From CAWHQZ01 sp963831645 (lineage in GTDB: Bacteria > Pseudomonadota > Alphaproteobacteria > Rhizobiales > Aestuariivirgaceae): DNA of 64,000 nt. A program made the translations under genes and the position numbers. Positions 8,042 to 17,485 of the stretch are shown piece by piece (position 1 is the stretch's first letter; each line of letters opens with the position of its first letter). The notes beneath the pieces are model-generated. The model was not told where the DNA came from. It saw only the letters and a list, made by a program, of their open reading frames with translations, and did not search any database. Location: the NCBI GenBank assembly GCA_963831645.1, contig CAWHQZ010000019.1, positions 1 to 64,000 of the forward strand, given 5' to 3'.

Positions 8042-8409
8042 CACGCGCCCTTGCATGGGCTCATTGTAGTGCTCTCCAGGCATAGCCACCAAGAAGGTAT
8101 CTGCAGTCGTAGCAGACACCGTGGGGGAGCTGGTCCTGGCGCGAGACGCCGCCTCCGGGCGGGGGGACCGCCCACGGATGAGCCGCGCTCCGCGCCTTGC
8201 TCCCTGCCCTGACGAGAAAGAAGCTCCGTAGCCTCTTGGCGGTGCTCGCAGGCATACATGCATCAATCACGCAGATCGTACGAAAGTGACAGCCAACGGA
8301 GTTTCGATGACTTACTGGCGGCTTGCACAACGTACGCCTGCCCGCGTCAGCCAGCGCACCGTGACACTCCGTGATGCGCAGCTCTGCGCGCGGAACGGAG
8401 AAAACGACA
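8042..8409. other. No recognisable gene
   Basis: I see no supported coding region, RNA or repeat between the SnoaL-like fragment and the small secreted-protein remnant. Confidence 0.4.
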
Positions 8410-8729
8410 ATGACCAAGACATTGCGGGCATGGCTCAAGGGTGCCGCGGCGGCTGCCACGGGGTGATTGCGCCGGTTGCCTGACGTCAGCCGCGACCGCC
8501 CAACTTTGCGGCTCCCCGCGAGGCCCTCACCAACCTCCTTGCCGAGCAGTATCTCGAGCGACAGCGCGGGGCGGGTATGACCAACGACGGCGAGCTGCTC
8601 GAGGTCTTCGTTTCGAGGAAGGGAACCTGGACGGTGGTCGTCTCGCTGCCCACGGGTGGTTCCTGCATTGTCGCGGGAGGCACCGACTGGCAGGACGAGA
8701 ACCTGGCGGCAGCAGACCCGGAAGCCTGA
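8410..8729 (+). pseudogene. Small exported protein, two frame slips
   Basis: From ATG 8410 the frame gives MTKTLRAWLKGAAAAATG, a signal-peptide-like start, and then a stop at 8464-8466. The signal peptide continues in the next frame as AGCLTSAATAQ. A second slip near 8500 leads to APREALTNLLAEQYLERQRG, ELLEVFVSRKGTWTVVVSLP and TGGSCIVAGGTDWQ, ending at TGA 8727-8729. The joined product would be about 105 residues. It resembles small secreted proteins of Hyphomicrobiales whose function is unknown. Confidence 0.55.
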
Positions 8730-8973
8730 GCCTCCCGAAACTGTCGTTCTCCGCGGGCGACGTAACATAAGGCGACCGTGGAACAATTGAGCCAGCGCAT
8801 GCGTATGTTGCTGAGACGGCCCGTCCGTCTTGCCGAGGACGACGGGCATTGGATCTACAGGATCATGACTTTCGCTGAAATGTGATCTCCGTCCGACGGA
8901 GCGCCCACGCGCTCGGAAGGGCATGCATCGCCTTGGCGGGCGAGGTGAAAGTCTTAACCAAGGGAGGTATCCG

Positions 8974-9465
8974 ATGATGAGGCATGGCATTGAGGCCAGC
9001 GCGGCACCGATGTTGCTTTCGCTGGTTGCAGCATTGACCGCGGCGGGGTCGGCCGATCCCGCGGAGGCAGCCGCCATGAAGCGCACCATTACGATGGTGG
9101 CGGTCGAACCCAAGGGTGGAACGACGGCGGACAAGGAGCCGTTTCCCACTGCCGCGCTGCCAGAAGGCAAGGGTTACGAGCTCAAACCCCCTAATGCGGA
9201 GGGGCGGTGGGAGGTGTCAACTTATCGCTGGGATCCCAGCCAGATCATCGTGAACCAAGGCGACGAGGTCACGCTCGAGATCCTTGGCGTCAATGGTGCG
9301 GAACACCCGACCGTGATCGACGGCTATGATATCAGCTTCACCGTCAAACGTGGCCAGCTCACCACCGTAACCTTCACTGCTGACAAGGCGGGTGTGTTCC
9401 AGTTTCGGTGCGGGATCCACCAGCCGTCGATGGTGGGCGAGCTGATCGTGCTGCCAGGCGCTTGA
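8974..9465 (+). CDS. Exported type-1 copper (cupredoxin) protein
   Basis: AGGGAGG at 8961-8967 sets the start at ATG 8974 (a second ATG follows at once). Residues 1-34 form a signal peptide ending near AEAAA. The mature 130 residues hold a single cupredoxin domain. Likely copper ligands are H111 (GAEHPTVID), C146, H149 and M153 (FRCGIHQPSM), the Cys-His-Met pattern of a mononuclear blue-copper site. The two-Cys pattern of CuA in cytochrome oxidase subunit II is absent, although the fold is related. It should be a periplasmic electron carrier or copper-binding protein. The gene is intact and stands alone among damaged neighbours. Confidence 0.8.
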   Translation: MMRHGIEASAAPMLLSLVAALTAAGSADPAEAAAMKRTITMVAVEPKGGTTADKEPFPTAALPEGKGYELKPPNAEGRWEVSTYRWDPSQIIVNQGDEVTLEILGVNGAEHPTVIDGYDISFTVKRGQLTTVTFTADKAGVFQFRCGIHQPSMVGELIVLPGA

Positions 9466-9565
9466 CGCGAATACGCGCTGGGAGACCCGTTTTTCCGGCA
9501 AAAGAGCTGTTGCCCTTCGACGCTCTGTATGTGTGGCACGCGGTGGAGGAAGAAAGACCCGCCGG

Positions 9566-9889
9566 GTGAATAGCTGTATCCTCTGCGGCAACACTGGGAT
9601 GGTGGTCACCAGAGAAGGCCGTAAGCCCTGCAGCTGCAAGTGCGTGGTAGAGGATATGCCCCAACAGGGGATGTCCCCGAGCAGGGCTGTCCGGGGCCGG
9701 TTTTCGGGGATGAGCCAGAGACAGCCGCGAGCGACAGCAAACCAAATGCTCCGGTCGGCATGCAATGGGGCGACAGGACCTGGTGATGAATGCGGAGGGC
9801 GAGCGCCCCTGCTTTTGTCGCAGGGCGTCGAACAGCCTATACTACAGCAAAATCAATTACTTATCGACTCGATAACTCAACCCAAGTAG
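9566..9889 (+). CDS. Small hypothetical protein with Cys-rich start
   Basis: A GTG at 9566, about 15 bases after a GGAGGA, opens a frame of about 107 codons. Its N-terminus is NSCILCGNTGMVVTREGRKP followed by CSCKC, a zinc-ribbon-like CxxC...CxC arrangement recalling the DnaJ cysteine motif. After about 35 residues the sequence loses any recognisable character, so the true gene may be shorter or broken. I do not recognise a family with confidence. Confidence 0.3.
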   Translation: MNSCILCGNTGMVVTREGRKPCSCKCVVEDMPQQGMSPSRAVRGRFSGMSQRQPRATANQMLRSACNGATGPGDECGGRAPLLLSQGVEQPILQQNQLLIDSITQPK

Positions 9890-9912
9890 ACTTGGGGTAC
9901 CACGGGGGTACC
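9881..9912. repeat. Two adjacent inverted repeats
   Basis: CCCAAGTAGACTTGGG (9881-9896) is a perfect hairpin with a 4-base loop. GGTACCACGGGGGTACC (about 9896-9912) is a second one that begins as the first ends. There is no T-run after either, so they are not simple intrinsic terminators. Confidence 0.6.
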
Positions 9913-10344
9913 AATCAGGCCCAGGATGTCGGGTCGCCGTAGACCCCAATGAGTGGCTCGGCCCGTAGGCTCCGTGGTGAGCGATACCCCCCAAACTCAG
10001 CAAGCTCAGAAGGGCGCCAACAAAAAGGTCTGCCAAAAAGATGTCTTTCCTCCATTCTGGTTTGCAGGAGCGCTTGACACTAGACAGAAATAGATGATCG
10101 CCCGCAGACATATACTCGCAGTGGCGTGACGATCGAGGCGTCAGTCCTTGCGCCCGATCATCCAGCGCAGCCACTCTCGCAGTGTCCGAAGCACATCTCC
10201 GCCATCGCCTTCAGCAAGTGATGCTCGATGGCGACGTGGTGTCATTCCACAACTTCATGCCCGAGAAGTTGAGGATCCCACCGCCCAGCGGCCGCGCCCA
10301 GGCCGCAACGGCTCCGGACGAAGCCCGCCGACTGAGCGCCTCGT
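9913..10344. other. No clear gene; possible minus-strand 3' coding debris
   Basis: On the minus strand, codons ending at about 10146 read GDGGDVLRTLREWLRWMIGR, a plausible protein C-terminus. Its upstream part is out of frame (MKLWNDTTSPSSIT). I cannot assign it to a family, and the rest of the stretch shows no supported feature. Confidence 0.3.
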
Positions 10345-11160
10345 CCAGCCGCCGAGCGCCATGATGAGGATGGTGTCAAACGCCCTCTTCCAGTTGCTAT
10401 CGGTGGCGGCGACGTCCCGGCTGGCGTAGAGCGGCATGTCGGCTATCGTCTTGCCTTGAATTGTGAACCGCACCCTGCCTAGTTCCGTATCCTTCTTGAT
10501 TGGTGCGATGAGTGGCCCCTTGTAGGCCATCTCGACTTTGATGAGCTTGCTCTCTTCGGCGGAGAGCGAAAGCTTGACATCGCGATTGGTCACCAGCGCA
10601 ACTGCGCCAACCGTCCCGCCCCATATGCGAGCCTGGCCTACGGCCTCCTCGGCGCCGAAAGGCAATGTAGGGCTTGAACTGGCGGAAGCCCCAATCGAGG
10701 AGCTTCTGAGCCTCCTCGCGGCGCTCTCCGGCACTTTTGAGGCCGGCAACCACAATGATCAGCCGGCGCTCATTGCGCACCGCAGAGCCAACCATCCCAT
10801 AGCCGGACTCCTTGACGAAACCCGTCTTGAGACCATCGGCTCCGGGATATTCAGTAAGCAAGGGATTACGGTTCTGCTGGGCAATGTTGTTCCAGGTGAA
10901 GGCAGGCTGGCGGTAATAGCCGTAGTATTGCGGATACTTGCGGATGATATATTCCGCAAGCAACGCCAGCTCTCGCGCCGTCATCTTGTGCTCGGGATGA
11001 TGGAGCCCGCTCGCGTTCTTGAAGGTGGCGGTCTTCAAGCCCATTTCGCGAGCCCGGAGGTCAGCAGGTTTGCAAAGCCTTCCTCGGTCGCTTGCCAGCA
11101 GTTCGCTGAACCTGGCGCTTTCATTCTCCTGCTCGCTTCCAGGTCCCAGCATGTGGTCTA
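10345..11160 (-). pseudogene. D-alanyl-D-alanine carboxypeptidase (PBP5/DacA type) remnant
   Basis: The minus strand reads REMGLKTATFKNASGLHHPE, ARELALLAEYIIRKYPQYYG and DGLKTGFVKESGYGMVGSA; the last holds the KTG motif of penicillin-binding proteins. After a one-base slip near 10665 (an extra T in TTTCGG) it continues as ARIWGGTVGAVALVTNRD, MAYKGPLIAPIKKDTELG and KRAFDTILIMALGG, the PBP5 C-terminal beta domain. The signal peptide and the catalytic SxxK and SxN motifs are gone. Before REMG there is an extra stretch not expected in the family. The enzyme would trim peptidoglycan pentapeptides; this copy is dead. Confidence 0.75.
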
Positions 11161-11272
11161 AAAGACGCGCGTGTATGTGGAGCTCAAGCCGAGGGCGTGA
11201 ACTAGGGCATGTACTAGGGCAGCGAACAACTTGTTCTGATATATACATTAAAACCAAGTGCTTACGTATAAG

Positions 11273-11363
<91 letters not shown>

Positions 11364-11501
11364 AGCGAACGCTCGCGACCACGACAATCGGGCGTGAGGG
11401 CGGGCGCACTATACTCACCGAAAATTGACGTTCAAGCACGCTTGCCGCAACCTGGCCCGCTCGCCACCTTGGCCAGCGAGACACAAAAAAGGACCTCCGT
11501 C

Positions 11502-12157
11502 ATGCTTTTTGCGAGCCGCGACAAGCTCTCGATGCCCAAGCCGGGAAACGCCCTTCCGGGACGCGATCATCCGATACCGACAGCCGAAAGCCACTTCGTG
11601 AACGGGCGGCCGCTGAAGGGCCCTTACCCCGAGGGCAGCGCCATCGCCTATTTTGCGCTCGGCTGCTACTGGGGAGCGGAGCGCACGTTCTGGCAACTTC
11701 CCGGCGTATGGGTGACCGCGGTCGGCAACATCGGCGGCACGACGCCCAATCCCACCTACGAGGAAGTCTGCTCGGGCCGCACCGGACATGCCGAGACGGT
11801 GATGGTCGTCTATGACCCCGGGAAGATTTCCTACGACACTCTGCTCAAAGTATTCTTCGAGGCGCACGATCCGACGCAGGGCATGCGCCAGGGAAACGAC
11901 ATAGGCACGCAATACCGCTCCGGCATCTACTGGACGAGCGAAAGCCAACGGCGCGCCGCCGAGGCCGCCAAAGCCCGCTATCAACAGGCGCTCAGGCAGA
12001 AAGGCCTCGGCGCGATCACCACGGAGATCGACAAGGCAACCGAGTTCTATTTCGCCGAGGACTATCACCAGCAGTATCTGGCCAAGAAACCCGGCGGCTA
12101 TTGTGGACTGGGCGGCACGGGCGTCGCATGCTCAATCGGCACTGGGTTCCGGCATGA
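11502..12157 (+). CDS. msrA: Peptide-methionine (S)-S-oxide reductase MsrA
   Basis: The enzyme reduces methionine-S-sulfoxide in proteins. From ATG 11502, Cys55 in FALGCYWGAERTF is the catalytic cysteine. HAETVMVVYDP, FFEAHDPTQGMRQGNDIGTQ, YRSGIYWTSESQR and FYFAEDYHQQYL follow in family order, and the C-terminus GYCGLGGTGVACSIGTG carries the usual resolving-cysteine region. In the given frame no stop follows and the ORF runs to 12347, antisense to lepA. One extra G in the GGG at 12144-12146 would give GTGVPA and a stop at 12155-12157, exactly where MsrA proteins end. I therefore place the end there and suspect a one-base deletion. Confidence 0.85.
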
Positions 12158-12211
12158 CACAGGCGCTCGAGGCGGGGGTGACGGTTTTCCTTGGGCGCAG
12201 AGTTTGGCGCG

Positions 12212-14014
12212 TCAGTTCTCGTCCATTTTGAGGGCGGCGATGAAGGCCTGCTGCGGGATCTCGACGCTGCCGAACTGGCGCATCTTCTTCTTGCCTTCCT
12301 TCTGCTTCTCCAGGAGCTTGCGCTTGCGGGTGACGTCGCCGCCATAGCACTTTGCGGTCACGTCCTTGCGCAGGGCCGACAGGGTCTCGCGCGCCACGAT
12401 CTTGCCGCCGATCGCCGCCTGGATGGGCACCTGGAACATGTGCCGGGGAATGAGCTCCTTGAGCTTTTCGCACATGACCCGGCCGCGCTGCTCGGCGCGC
12501 GACTTGTGCACGATCATCGACAGCGCGTCGACGGGCTCGCCGTTGACCAGGATCGTCAGCTTCACGAGATCGGACTGCTCGTAGCCGATGATGTGATAGT
12601 CGAAACTGGCATAGCCGCGCGAAACCGACTTAAGACGGTCATGGAAATCGAACACTACCTCATTGAGCGGCAGGTCATAGACCAGCATGGCGCGCGAGCC
12701 GGCATAGGTCAGCTGCTTCTGGCGGCCGCGGCGGTCTTCGCACAGCTTGAGCACCGAGCCCAGGTGCTCGTCGGGCACCAGGATCGTCGCCTCGATCCAC
12801 GGCTCGTCCATGTCCCTGATCTTCATCGCGTCCGGCATGTCGGCGGGATTGTGCAGCTCGAGCCTGGAGCCATCGATCAGGTTGAAGTGGTAGATGACGG
12901 AGGGAGCAGTGGTGATGATGTCGACACCGAATTCGCGCTCGATCCGCTCCCGGACGATGTCGAGATGCAAAAGACCCAGGAACCCGCAGCGGAAACCGAA
13001 GCCCAGCGCCGCCGAGGTTTCCATTTCGAAGGAGAAGCTGGCATCGTTGAGCCTGAGCTTGGCGAGCGCATCACGCAAGTCCTCAAACCGCGAAGCGTCG
13101 AGGGGAAAGAAGCCGGCGAACACCACCTGCTGGGCCGGCTTGAAGCCCGGCAGCGGCGAAGGCGCCGGACGGCGCTCGTCGGTAACCGTATCGCCGACAC
13201 GGGTGTCGGCCACCTGCTTGATGGCCGCGGTGAAAAATCCGATCTCGCCCGGGCCCAGGCTCTGCCGCGTCTCCTGCTTGGGACGGAACACACCCACCCG
13301 CTCGACGAGGTAGGAGGCGCCGGTGGACATGAGCTTGATGCGCATACCCTTGCGCAGCTCACCATCGACGATGCGAACCAGCACCACGACCCCGAGATAG
13401 GAATCATACCAGCTGTCGACGAGCAGCGCCTTGAGCGCGGCGGCGAGGTCACCCCTGGGCGCCGGCAGGCGGGTGACGATCGCCTCGAGCACGGCCTCGA
13501 CGCCCTGGCCGGTCTTGGCGGATATCTCGAGCGCGTTCGAGGCGTCGATGCCGATGACGTCCTCGATCTGCTGGCGGACGCGACCGGGCTCGGCCGCCGG
13601 CAGGTCGACCTTGTTCAGAAGCGGCACGATCTCATGGTTGTTGTTGATGGCCTGGTAGACATTGGCGAGCGTCTGGGCCTCGACGCCCTGGGAAGCGTCA
13701 ACGACCAGAAGCGAGCCCTCGCAGGCGGCGAGCGAGCGTGAGACCTCGTAGGCGAAGTCGACATGGCCCGGCGTGTCGATGAGATTGAGCACGTAGCGGA
13801 CGCCGTCGCGGCCGTCATATTCGAGGCGAACGGTGTTGGCCTTGATGGTGATGCCGCGCTCGCGCTCGAGGTCCATCGTATCGAGAATCTGATCGACCAT
13901 CTCGCGGTCGGGCACGGCGCCGCATTTCTGGATGAGGCGGTCGGCGAGAGTGGATTTTCCGTGATCGATGTGGGCAATAATGGAAAAATTGCGGATCTGC
14001 GAAATCTCGGTCAT
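12212..14014 (-). CDS. lepA: Elongation factor 4 (back-translocating GTPase LepA)
   Basis: The start ATG at 14014 gives a 600-residue protein, the usual length. The G1 motif AHIDHGKST lies near residue 14, G3 DTPGHVDF near 80 and G4 LNKVDLP near 130. EF-G-like domains III and V and the LepA-specific C-terminal domain (VPIQAAIGGKIVARETLSA, CYGGDVTRKRKLLEKQKEGK) are present. LepA is a ribosome-binding GTPase that acts in translation under stress. It is convergent with msrA, 54 bp away. Confidence 0.97.
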   Translation of the reverse strand: MTEISQIRNFSIIAHIDHGKSTLADRLIQKCGAVPDREMVDQILDTMDLERERGITIKANTVRLEYDGRDGVRYVLNLIDTPGHVDFAYEVSRSLAACEGSLLVVDASQGVEAQTLANVYQAINNNHEIVPLLNKVDLPAAEPGRVRQQIEDVIGIDASNALEISAKTGQGVEAVLEAIVTRLPAPRGDLAAALKALLVDSWYDSYLGVVVLVRIVDGELRKGMRIKLMSTGASYLVERVGVFRPKQETRQSLGPGEIGFFTAAIKQVADTRVGDTVTDERRPAPSPLPGFKPAQQVVFAGFFPLDASRFEDLRDALAKLRLNDASFSFEMETSAALGFGFRCGFLGLLHLDIVRERIEREFGVDIITTAPSVIYHFNLIDGSRLELHNPADMPDAMKIRDMDEPWIEATILVPDEHLGSVLKLCEDRRGRQKQLTYAGSRAMLVYDLPLNEVVFDFHDRLKSVSRGYASFDYHIIGYEQSDLVKLTILVNGEPVDALSMIVHKSRAEQRGRVMCEKLKELIPRHMFQVPIQAAIGGKIVARETLSALRKDVTAKCYGGDVTRKRKLLEKQKEGKKKMRQFGSVEIPQQAFIAALKMDEN

Positions 14015-14095
14015 TACCGGGTCTTTGGCATCCGGTCCCGGTGAGGTCAAGCGGACGGCCACCCGGAACAGCCGGTCAGTGAGGGCTGGTCTCCA

Positions 14096-15053
14096 TTGAA
14101 GCGATTCTCGGAATTGACGGAGCAGGAAATCCTCGCCCTCGCCATCTCGAGCGAGGACGACGATGCCCACACGTACGCGACGTTCGCCAACACCCTCATG
14201 GAACGCTTTCCGGCATCGGCGAAAGTGTTCATGGAGATGGCGGAGGAGGAGCACGAACACCGGCGCCGACTGACCGATACCTACCGAAACAACTTCGGCG
14301 ACTTCATTCCGTTGATCCGGCGCAGCGATGTGGCCGGGTTCGTGAAACACCAGCCGGCCTGGCTGATGAAACATGCGAGCCTCGAAAAAATGCGCGCCCA
14401 CGCCGAGGTCATCGAGGCGGAAAACGCCCGTTTCTACCGGCAGGCGGTCGAGCAGGCGAAGGATGCCGGGGTGAAGAAGCTCTTAACCGAGCTCGCCGAG
14501 GCCGAGGCGGGACACTCGCATCTCGCCGACCGGCTCGGCGAAAAACATCTGACCGGCCCCGCCAAGGTCGAGGAGGCGGAGGCCGCGCGGCGGCTGTTCC
14601 TGCTGCAGGTCGTTCAGCCGGGACTTCGTCGGTCTCATGGACGGATCGGTATCGACCCTGGCGCCGCTGTTCGCCGCCGCCTTCGCCACCCACGATACCT
14701 GGCAGACCTTTCTCGTCGGCTCCGCGGCATCGATCGGAGCGGGGATCTCCATGGGCTTCGCCGAGGCCCTGTCGGACGACGGCAAGCTCACCGGCCGCGG
14801 CCACCCGCTCATTCGCGGTCTGGCGGCGGGAATCATGACCACGGTGGGCGGGCTCGGCCACGCGCTGCCCTATCTCATACCCGATTTCTGGACGGCGACC
14901 GTGGTGGCGACGATCATCGTGTTCGTCGAACTATGGGCGATCTCGTGGATCCGCTACCGGTACATGGATACGCCATTCCTGCGCGCCGCCTATCAGGTTG
15001 CGGTCGGCGGCTTTCTGGTGTTCCTCACTGGTATCCTCATCGGCAGCGCGTGA
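14096..15053 (+). CDS. mbfA: MbfA: ferritin-like/VIT1 fusion, membrane iron exporter, frameshifted
   Basis: The only start that fits the family's N-terminus (KRFSELTEQEILALAI) is TTG 14096, behind GAGGG. Residues 1-155 form a rubrerythrin/ferritin-like four-helix domain with metal-binding Glu/His (SSEDDDAHTY, EMAEEEHEHRR, AEAGHSHLADRL). A VIT1-like membrane domain follows: MDGSVSTLAPLFAAAFAT, GISMGFAEALSDDGK, then two to three helices to the TGA at 15051-15053. The two domains lie in different frames. An extra C in CTTCGTCGG near 14621 breaks the family sequence QPGLVGLMDGS. Known MbfA proteins export iron and are repressed by Irr under iron limitation; irr is 31 kb away in this window. Convergent with pheT. 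Confidence 0.85.
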
Positions 15054-15079
15054 GGCGCATGCGCTTGAGTTTGACCTGA

Positions 15080-17485
15080 CTAACTCCTGAGCACGCCGCC
15101 GGTCGCCCTCGCGACGCCGGCGATGATCCTTTGTGACAGCGCATCGATCTCGCCGTCTGTCAGTGTCTTCTCGCGCGGGCTGATCGTGACTTCGATGCCG
15201 ATCGACTTCCTGCCTTCGCCCAAACTCCCGCCGGTGAACAGGTCGAACACGGAAGCTTCGGAGATCAGTGCCTTGTCGGCCTCCCGCACCGCCTTGACGA
15301 CCCTGTCGGCTTCGAGCTCCTCGGCAACGATGAAGGCGAAGTCGCGGTTGACCGGCATGAGATCGGAAGCTACCAGCGCGGCCTTCATCGCGGAGCGCGA
15401 ACGCGGTAACGGAACCTCATCGAGCATCACCTCGAAGGCGACGACGGGTCCCTTGACATCGAGCTTGTGCAGCACTGCCGGATGCAGCTCGCCGAAAACC
15501 GCGAGCCGGGTGCGCGGACCCAGGCGTAACGAACCGGCGCGGCCCGGATGCAGCCATGCCGGGCCGCCGGGCACGACCTTGAGGCTCGCCATCGGCGCGC
15601 CGGCCGCCTCCAGAACCGCTTTCGCATCCGCCTTGGCGTCGAAGACATCGACGGCGCGCCCGTTGCCGCTCCAGTGGCGCGCCATGGTCTGGCCCTCGCG
15701 CACGCCGCCCACCCGCAGGCTCTCGTTCTCCGGACGGTCGCCGGCGTAGGTCTGACCCACTTCGAACAAGCCGATACTGGAGAACCCGCGCGCCTGGTTG
15801 CGGCCTACCGCCACCACCAGATTGGGGATCAGCGACGGCCGCATGTCGGTGAGGGCGGAGGAGATCGGATTGGCCAGGACGAGCTCGGGACGGCGCTCGC
15901 CGTCGGCGAACAACGCCGCCTGATTGCCAGGCAGGAACGACCAGGTCACCGCCTCGTTGAGACCGCGGCTGGCGAGCCGGCGCCTGGCCGCGATCATTCG
16001 GCGCTGGCGAACCGTGAGCACCGGTCTGGCGACCGCCACGGGGCGCTGCAGGGGCGTGAACGGCACCCGGTCGAGACCGACGATGCGGCAGACTTCCTCG
16101 ACGAGATCGGCTTCGCCCAAGATGTCCGGCCGCCAGCTCGGCGTCGCACATGCCAGTCCCTCGCGGCTTTCGGAGACACTGAACCCGAGCGCCGTCAGGA
16201 TGCCTCGCTGCTCGGCCGGCGCAACGTCGATGCCGGCGAGAGCCTTCACCCGTCCGTGCCGAAGCAGGTAGCTGCGTCGGGTGTCCGGCGCCCTTCCCGC
16301 CATCACGACTTCCGAGGCCTCGCCCCCGCACAGCTCGAGGATCATCCGGGTGGCCAGCTCGGCCCCGGGGGCGGCAAAGGCCGGATCGACACCGCGCTCA
16401 AAGCGGTAGCGCGCATCGGAACTGATGCCGAGCTTGCGGCCGGTCGCCGCGGTCCGCAGCGGATCGAAAAGAGCGACCTCGAGGAACACGTTGCGGGTAG
16501 CTTCGGTACAGCCCGAACTTTCGCCACCCATCACGCCGCCGATCGACTGGGGTCCGGAATCGTCGGCAATGACGGTCATCGATCTGTCGAGCCGATAGCG
16601 GCGGCCGTCGAGGGCTTCGATCTCCTCGCCCTCCTCTGCAAGGCGGGCGTGGATGTTGCCCTGGAGCCGGTCGGCATCGAAGACATGCAGCGGCCGCGCG
16701 TAGCTCAGCATGATGTAGTTGGTGATGTCGACTAGTGTCGAAATCGGCCTGAGCCCGATGCCCGTCAATCGCCTGGCGAGCCACCCGGGCGAGGCGCCGC
16801 TGCGGACGTCTCGGAAATACCGGCCGATGAACAGCGGGCAGGGGCTCGTGTCGCCGGCGAACCGCAGCTCGACACCGATCGGCGATGAAAACGCCCCCGC
16901 GACCCTGCCGGCATCGAGCGGCTTGAGCCGGCCCAAACCCTTGGCGGCAAGATCGCGCGCGATGCCGCGCACCCCAAGCGCATCGGGGCGATTGGCCGTG
17001 ACTTTCACATAAATCATCGCATCGTCGAGATCGAGCGCCACGGCCGCCGGCGTGCCGACCGCCAGCTGATCGCCGACCTCGATGATGGTGCTGTGCTCGT
17101 CCGAAATCCCAAGCTCGCGTTCGGAGAGCAACATGCCGTTCGATTTCGCTCCGCGGATCACGCCCTTCTCGAGCTTGAGGCCGGTGCCCGGCAGCTGCGC
17201 GCCGACCGGCGCGAAGATGCCCTTCATGCCGGTGCGCGCATTGGGCGCTCCGCAGACGACCTGGATGTCACCCGAGGCGGTCTCGAGCGTGCACACGGAA
17301 AGGCGGTCGGCATTGGGGTGTTTGTCGGCCCGTTTGACGTAGGCGACCGTGAACGGCGCCAGCGCCGCGGAGCGATCGGCAACCTCTTCGACCTCGAGGC
17401 CGACGCTCAGCAGAGCAGCCACGATGTCGGAGAGAGCGGCATCCGTTTCGAGATGCTCCTTTAGCCAGGAGAGCGTGAACTTCAT
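15080..17485 (-). CDS. pheT: Phenylalanine-tRNA ligase beta subunit
   Basis: This 801-residue subunit pairs with PheS in an alpha2-beta2 synthetase that charges tRNA-Phe. Visible domains in order are an EMAP-like tRNA-binding domain (ADKHPNADRLSVCTLETASG, about 50-70), B3/B4 editing domain (TNYIMLSYARPLHVFDADRL), B5 (LGFSVSESREGLACATPSWR), the pseudo-catalytic core (SFLPGNQAALFADG) and the C-terminal ferredoxin-like anticodon-binding domain (DLMPVNRDFAFIVAEE). Its start overlaps the pheS stop by four bases, so the two are translationally coupled. Confidence 0.97.
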   Translation of the reverse strand: MKFTLSWLKEHLETDAALSDIVAALLSVGLEVEEVADRSAALAPFTVAYVKRADKHPNADRLSVCTLETASGDIQVVCGAPNARTGMKGIFAPVGAQLPGTGLKLEKGVIRGAKSNGMLLSERELGISDEHSTIIEVGDQLAVGTPAAVALDLDDAMIYVKVTANRPDALGVRGIARDLAAKGLGRLKPLDAGRVAGAFSSPIGVELRFAGDTSPCPLFIGRYFRDVRSGASPGWLARRLTGIGLRPISTLVDITNYIMLSYARPLHVFDADRLQGNIHARLAEEGEEIEALDGRRYRLDRSMTVIADDSGPQSIGGVMGGESSGCTEATRNVFLEVALFDPLRTAATGRKLGISSDARYRFERGVDPAFAAPGAELATRMILELCGGEASEVVMAGRAPDTRRSYLLRHGRVKALAGIDVAPAEQRGILTALGFSVSESREGLACATPSWRPDILGEADLVEEVCRIVGLDRVPFTPLQRPVAVARPVLTVRQRRMIAARRRLASRGLNEAVTWSFLPGNQAALFADGERRPELVLANPISSALTDMRPSLIPNLVVAVGRNQARGFSSIGLFEVGQTYAGDRPENESLRVGGVREGQTMARHWSGNGRAVDVFDAKADAKAVLEAAGAPMASLKVVPGGPAWLHPGRAGSLRLGPRTRLAVFGELHPAVLHKLDVKGPVVAFEVMLDEVPLPRSRSAMKAALVASDLMPVNRDFAFIVAEELEADRVVKAVREADKALISEASVFDLFTGGSLGEGRKSIGIEVTISPREKTLTDGEIDALSQRIIAGVARATGGVLRS

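Noticed and set aside
9896..9912. Intrinsic terminator after the Cys-rich ORF
   Set aside because: No T-run follows the hairpin on either strand.
12191..13741. 516-codon plus-strand frame opposite lepA
   Set aside because: It is the shadow of lepA; GC-rich genes leave long antisense frames and nothing in it matches a protein family.
14096..15053. mbfA as two separate genes (ferritin-like protein plus membrane protein)
   Set aside because: The joined sequence matches the known fusion family, and the break is a single base between the domains.
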